Shown here one piece after another: positions 60,751 to 64,000 of a stretch of 64,000 nucleotides of DNA. Positions within the stretch are counted from its first letter, which is position 1. Each line of letters starts with the position of its first letter. Location of the stretch: the NCBI GenBank assembly GCA_934168245.1, contig CAKPMY010000004.1:1-64000 (forward strand). Reading direction: 5' to 3'. The translations under genes were made by a program, and so were the position numbers. The notes under the pieces are model-generated. The model saw only the letters and a program-made list of their open reading frames with translations, was not told the DNA's origin and did no database searches. This DNA is from an uncultured Bacilli bacterium (GTDB lineage Bacteria > Bacillota_I > Bacilli_A > RF39 > UBA660).

Positions 60751-61563
60751 TCAATAATGTTCTAGAAATGTTTCCTTTTTGTTATCTTTTTTTATGGCTA
60801 AGACTGTATCAATATTAACGTTTTCAGCTGATTTGAATATGTTATATGGAATGTTTTTATTTTTTGATTCGAGTTCTTTTATTAATTGTTTTATCTCGAA
60901 ACGTTTTGAATCCTTTTTAGTTTCTTTGGCGGTAAATTTGCAGGCACAATTTATAAATTGCAATTTGTTATATTTTGTCCAACTGATTATATCTTCTTCT
61001 CTAACTAAATATAAAGGACGTATTAATTCCATATTTTCAAAGTTTGTACTTTTTAATTTTGGCATCATTCCTTTGTACTCACCACCATATATAATGGACA
61101 AAAGAATGGTCTCAATGACATCGTCAAAATGGTGACCTAAGGCAATTTTGTTGCAACCTAGTTCCTGGGCTCTGGCATATAAAAATCCGCGGCGCATTCT
61201 GGCGCAAAGATAACATGGAGAATCACTGGCTAATTTATCAGTGACGTCAAAAATATTTGAATCATATATTGTAATGGGAATTCCTAATGTATTTGCATTT
61301 TCTACTATCTTGTCTCGATTTTCCTTATTATATCCAGGGTCCATGACAATATATTCTATTGAAAATTTTACTTTACCATGCTTTTGTAATTCTTCTAAGC
61401 ATTTTGCAAGAAGGTTGGAATCCTTGCCACCGGAAATGCAGACGGCTACTTTGTCACCTTCTTCAATCAACTCGTAGTCACGTATTGCTTTCATGAAAGG
61501 TCTCCAAATTTGTTTACGATACTTTGTTATGATACTTCTTTCTATTTCTTCTTTTTGATTCAC
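60751..61563 (-). CDS. TtcA-like PP-loop tRNA thiolation enzyme
   Basis: The PP-loop ATPase signature CISGGKDSNLLAKCLEELQK is near the N-terminus. Two CxxC-type motifs (SPCYLCARMRRG and CACK) mark the Fe-S TtcA group, which 2-thiolates C32 of tRNA in E. coli. IALGHHFDDVIET is typical. The 270-residue length fits. GTG 61563 is taken as the start because it lies 6 bases after the GAGGTGA site; the ATG at 61572 is too close to it. Confidence 0.85.
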   Translation of the reverse strand: MNQKEEIERSIITKYRKQIWRPFMKAIRDYELIEEGDKVAVCISGGKDSNLLAKCLEELQKHGKVKFSIEYIVMDPGYNKENRDKIVENANTLGIPITIYDSNIFDVTDKLASDSPCYLCARMRRGFLYARAQELGCNKIALGHHFDDVIETILLSIIYGGEYKGMMPKLKSTNFENMELIRPLYLVREEDIISWTKYNKLQFINCACKFTAKETKKDSKRFEIKQLIKELESKNKNIPYNIFKSAENVNIDTVLAIKKDNKKETFLEHY

Positions 61564-61687
61564 TTCATTCACCTCTTTTTCAGTAATACTTCCGGCTAAG
61601 GATATCAGTTTATGCTACAAGTGATAATTATGCTAATCTAATAGGTTATTATTTTAATTGTTATAAGATACTATTATGACTGTTTTT

Positions 61688-62197
61688 CTATCTTTCTAAA
61701 TAATCAGCACCTTTATGTGGTTCTTCTCTTAGTAGGTCATTATAGTCTTGTTGGCGTAAGGCCTCATAAATTACAATTGCAACACTATTTGAGACATTTA
61801 AGGCTCTTACTTTATCGGTCATTGGTATGCGCATACAATAATCTAGATTGTCTTTTAGTATTTCAACAGGGATACCAGTTGACTCCTTACCAAAAATGAA
61901 GTAAAGATTTTCATTGCTTTTATTACTATAATCAAAACTAGTGTGTGGCTTTCTGCCATAGCGAGTAAAATAATAATAAATTCCTTTATTTTTACTTTTG
62001 AAAGCTTCAAAATTTTCATATATTTCGTATTCTAGTTTATCAATATAATTTACACCAGATCTTTTTAAATGAGCATCATCCAAGACAAAGCCTAAAGGCT
62101 TTATTAAATGTAATTTAGTGTTTGTTGCGACACAAGTTCGCATGATATTACCAGTATTCTGAGGAATTTCTGGTTCAAATAATACTATGTTATTCAT
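61688..62197 (-). CDS. trmL: tRNA (cytidine/uridine-2'-O-)-methyltransferase TrmL
   Basis: SPOUT-family methyltransferase for the wobble base of Leu tRNAs. The 169-residue product has EPEIPQNTGNIMRTC at the N-terminus, the SAM-binding knot IFGKESTGIP and RIPMTDKVRALNVSNSVAIVIYEALRQQ at the C-terminus. It is single-domain as usual. AGGAGA precedes the ATG. Confidence 0.95.
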   Translation of the reverse strand: MNNIVLFEPEIPQNTGNIMRTCVATNTKLHLIKPLGFVLDDAHLKRSGVNYIDKLEYEIYENFEAFKSKNKGIYYYFTRYGRKPHTSFDYSNKSNENLYFIFGKESTGIPVEILKDNLDYCMRIPMTDKVRALNVSNSVAIVIYEALRQQDYNDLLREEPHKGADYLER

Positions 62198-62215
62198 ATT
62201 TTTCTCCTAGTTAAA

Positions 62216-62231
62216 AGGAGACTACTCTCCT
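62216..62231 (-). terminator. Terminator of the thioredoxin-like gene
   Basis: AGGAGA-GTAG-TCTCCT followed by TTTT on the minus strand, at the gene's stop codon. Confidence 0.7.
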
Positions 62232-62731
62232 ATTTTGTTTATTTCTATAAATTGCTTGGCTTTTGATAGTGTCAGACTTTCCTTTTTACTACCTTGTAGT
62301 ATACTTTCTATTTTTCCTTCATCAAAAATTACAATAGCTGGATAATTTGTTGTTAATGGTATTTTGAAGGTATACTTTTCATTGAATGTTTTGACAAATT
62401 CTTCTTGATCCACATTACTTAAATTCAAGTAGACTATTTCTTCTTGTAAGTTCTTTTTCTTGATTAATTTAATAAAATCCTTTTCAAAACTACGACAAGT
62501 GGGACTACTGGCGGTACACATATATACTTTGGCTGACTGATTTTCTAGAATATAGTGTTCAAAGTCTTCATTAGTTATCTCAGAAAGAGTTCCTCTTATT
62601 ACAGGGATTTCTTTTTTTCCTTCATTGTAGACACTATAACAGTTACATAAATATAATGTGAGACCAATAGTTGCTAAAAATATTAGTGTAATTATTGCAT
62701 AATTTTTTAAAGGTATAGTTTTTTCTTCCAT
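62222..62731 (-). CDS. Membrane-anchored thioredoxin-like protein
   Basis: The 169-residue protein has an N-terminal membrane helix (YAIITLIFLATIGLTLYLC) and an external domain with thioredoxin-like KVYMCTASSPTCRSFEKDF and VIFDEGKIESILQGSK. The usual CxxC is replaced: one Cys sits at the active-site position (SPTC) and another 7 residues earlier. It may be a monothiol relative of redox proteins or a bound partner; reducing function is uncertain. Confidence 0.7.
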   Translation of the reverse strand: MEEKTIPLKNYAIITLIFLATIGLTLYLCNCYSVYNEGKKEIPVIRGTLSEITNEDFEHYILENQSAKVYMCTASSPTCRSFEKDFIKLIKKKNLQEEIVYLNLSNVDQEEFVKTFNEKYTFKIPLTTNYPAIVIFDEGKIESILQGSKKESLTLSKAKQFIEINKIGE

Positions 62732-62905
62732 TAAATCACTCCTAATAATATTTTATCATATTTAGATTTTTTTTAATATATTTTTTTAGGCCATTTTAGT
62801 TGATTGTGCTGGTTTTTATTTCTATATATTAAACTAGATAATTATTTTTTAATACTCATTTGATTTTTTAGGTGGAAATAACAGGCTATTTGCATGGAAA
62901 GTTTG

Positions 62906-64000
62906 TTATTTTCTATTTATAATTTCTATTACTTCCTTGGCAGTTTCTTTATAGAAATCATATCTTAACGTGGTAGTTTCTCTTATGAATTGGTTATCCG
63001 TAGGGAGTTTTTCTTTAAAGTTTAAAACATGGGTGTTGTTTCCATCATAATATACGTTAAAAAATCTATTTTTGGAATCAAAGAGCTCATACTCATAATC
63101 AAATTCTACTATATTCAAAACGTTCCCTTTTATGATCATATTTTCAATTAAACCATAATTAAGCATTTCTATAGGAGGATATTCAGAAAATTTCTTTTTA
63201 TATTGATTTATAAAGTCAACAATTTCATTTTCCATTAATTCCACCGATATGGTTATACTTTGTAGACCTAATTTATATAAAAAATAGGCTGTATATATAT
63301 TGTAAACATTTAAGCCATAGTCACCAACTAAATTGTTATGGCTACTAAAATTGAAATAGTCAGATACTATGTTTCTACTTGTTAGATTTGATAAAATTTC
63401 TCGAGTGCATCTTGGGATCTTGTAGTAAATAGCAGTGTCATTTTCATATTTGTGATATAAGGTTTTATCAGAAATATAAATGCGCTCTACATTCATTTTC
63501 TTACAAGCAAGTAGTTGTTCTTCTGTTGTGATACTTGCGGATAATTTAGGAGTTTCTTTGGCATTTGATTTTTTAAATTGATAATCTTTTTTAATAAATT
63601 CCCTCTTAGTATTTTCTCTTATTTCTTGAAGTTCTAATAGAACTTTACGTCTTAATTCATTTAGTTCTTTTATTGAAATAAAAATATTCTCGTCATAGTC
63701 AATGTCTATTTTTTTACATTCAAATGGGGTTTGACCAATTTTTAATATTTGTTCTTTAATTCGTATCTTTGTAATTGGCTGAGTTTTTGAACTTTCAACT
63801 ATATTACCGGCAAGACTTACAATATTAGTGTCATCTGATGCAGTAATTTGCAGAGGTTGGTGTTTTTTTGCTATAACATTAATAGTTATTGGAACTTTAC
63901 GGCTTGGCAACTGTTTAAGATTTAGGGACTGCTGATAGTCTATCGTTTTACATACTGTGTCATTATTTTGTAGGCCTATTTTGTTATCTATATAGCAAAT
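62906..64000 (-). CDS. Peptidase U32 family protein, C-terminal part (gene cut by window edge)
   Basis: The frame stays open from the stop at 62906 to the window's right end, so 365 codons are visible and the N-terminal catalytic part lies outside. The visible half carries the U32 C-terminal features: NKIGLQNNDTVCKTIDYQQSL near the edge, then the domain starting PSRKVPITINVIAKK and KIGQTPFECKKIDIDY, as in DUF3656. U32 peptidases are collagenase-like or act in tRNA hydroxylation. The specific role is not determined here. A TTG at 63910 inside the frame should not be taken as its start. Confidence 0.85.
   Translation of the reverse strand: MCYIDNKIGLQNNDTVCKTIDYQQSLNLKQLPSRKVPITINVIAKKHQPLQITASDDTNIVSLAGNIVESSKTQPITKIRIKEQILKIGQTPFECKKIDIDYDENIFISIKELNELRRKVLLELQEIRENTKREFIKKDYQFKKSNAKETPKLSASITTEEQLLACKKMNVERIYISDKTLYHKYENDTAIYYKIPRCTREILSNLTSRNIVSDYFNFSSHNNLVGDYGLNVYNIYTAYFLYKLGLQSITISVELMENEIVDFINQYKKKFSEYPPIEMLNYGLIENMIIKGNVLNIVEFDYEYELFDSKNRFFNVYYDGNNTHVLNFKEKLPTDNQFIRETTTLRYDFYKETAKEVIEIINRK

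Noticed and set aside
63500..63910. Complete 334-residue gene starting at TTG 63910
   Set aside because: The frame continues unbroken to the window end with U32-like residues, so the start lies outside.

Overview
This is AT-rich bacterial DNA (roughly 30% G+C) read with the standard bacterial code. TGA works as a stop, because the 1539-residue polC and many other long frames stay open under it. Ribosome binding sites are strong (AGGAGG, GGTGAT), and the gene set includes PolC, a T-box on valS, SigG, SpoIVFA/SpoIVFB, CotZ-like coat proteins, YunB, YutH and FemAB transferases. Together these point to a low-GC, endospore-forming member of the Bacillota, probably a small-genome gut lineage near Erysipelotrichia/RF39-type Bacilli. 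That placement is inference; no rRNA is present to test it. Most genes lie on the minus strand. The minus-strand gene at the right edge (peptidase U32) is cut by the window.

Layout. 0.1-4.3 kb: translation operon rimP-nusA-rnpM(ylxR)-infB-rbfA with a shortened RimP and no ylxQ. 4.5-10 kb: cation antiporter, a J-domain/LysM membrane protein, a carboxypeptidase-TruB fusion and a DUF1653 protein. 10-20.8 kb: a DinD/Bro-N-like gene, polC, a small membrane/transglutaminase cluster, ferredoxin and a pseudouridine synthase. 21-22.5 kb: a small Tyr-rich protein and a candidate type I toxin-antitoxin locus, with an unannotated 32-residue toxin and two copies of a structured antisense RNA. 22.5-27 kb: orphan histidine kinase, a degenerate PTS EIIB-like protein, two CotZ-family coat proteins and FtsW/RodA. 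27-31 kb: a type VII secretion (WXG100) substrate locus without its motor ATPase. 31-33.5 kb: glycosyltransferase, PrsW-like protease, a candidate structured RNA and tRNA-Ala. 33.5-40.3 kb: the Bacillus-like order valS-(spoIIB-like SPOR protein)-radC-mreC-mreD-spoIVFA-spoIVFB, with a T-box before valS. 40.4-47.5 kb: ABC exporter, dCMP deaminase, cyclophilin lipoprotein, flavoprotein, phosphoesterase and DacF-like carboxypeptidase. 47.5-49.4 kb: a solitary MvaI/BcnI-type nuclease abutting a broken ISL3-family element. 49.5-53.9 kb: FemAB-flippase-FemAB operon. 53.9-55.1 kb: twelve tRNA genes in two transcription units. 55.2-60.7 kb: S1 protein, NifU-like YutI, YutH, a coiled-coil protein, DUF1292, YutD, YunB, YlmC and SigG. 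60.7-64 kb: TtcA-like enzyme, TrmL, a thioredoxin-like protein and peptidase U32.

Together the genes describe a walled, sporulating cell: elongation (MreCD, FtsW/RodA), cross-bridge formation (FemAB), engulfment and intramembrane signalling (SpoIIB-like, SpoIVFA/B), the late forespore sigma factor (SigG) and coat/crust proteins (CotZ pair, YutH). The least expected items are the type I toxin locus, the VanY-TruB fusion, the apparent non-canonical start codons of spoIVFB (ATA) and radC (ATT), and the structured RNA at about 33.0-33.2 kb.
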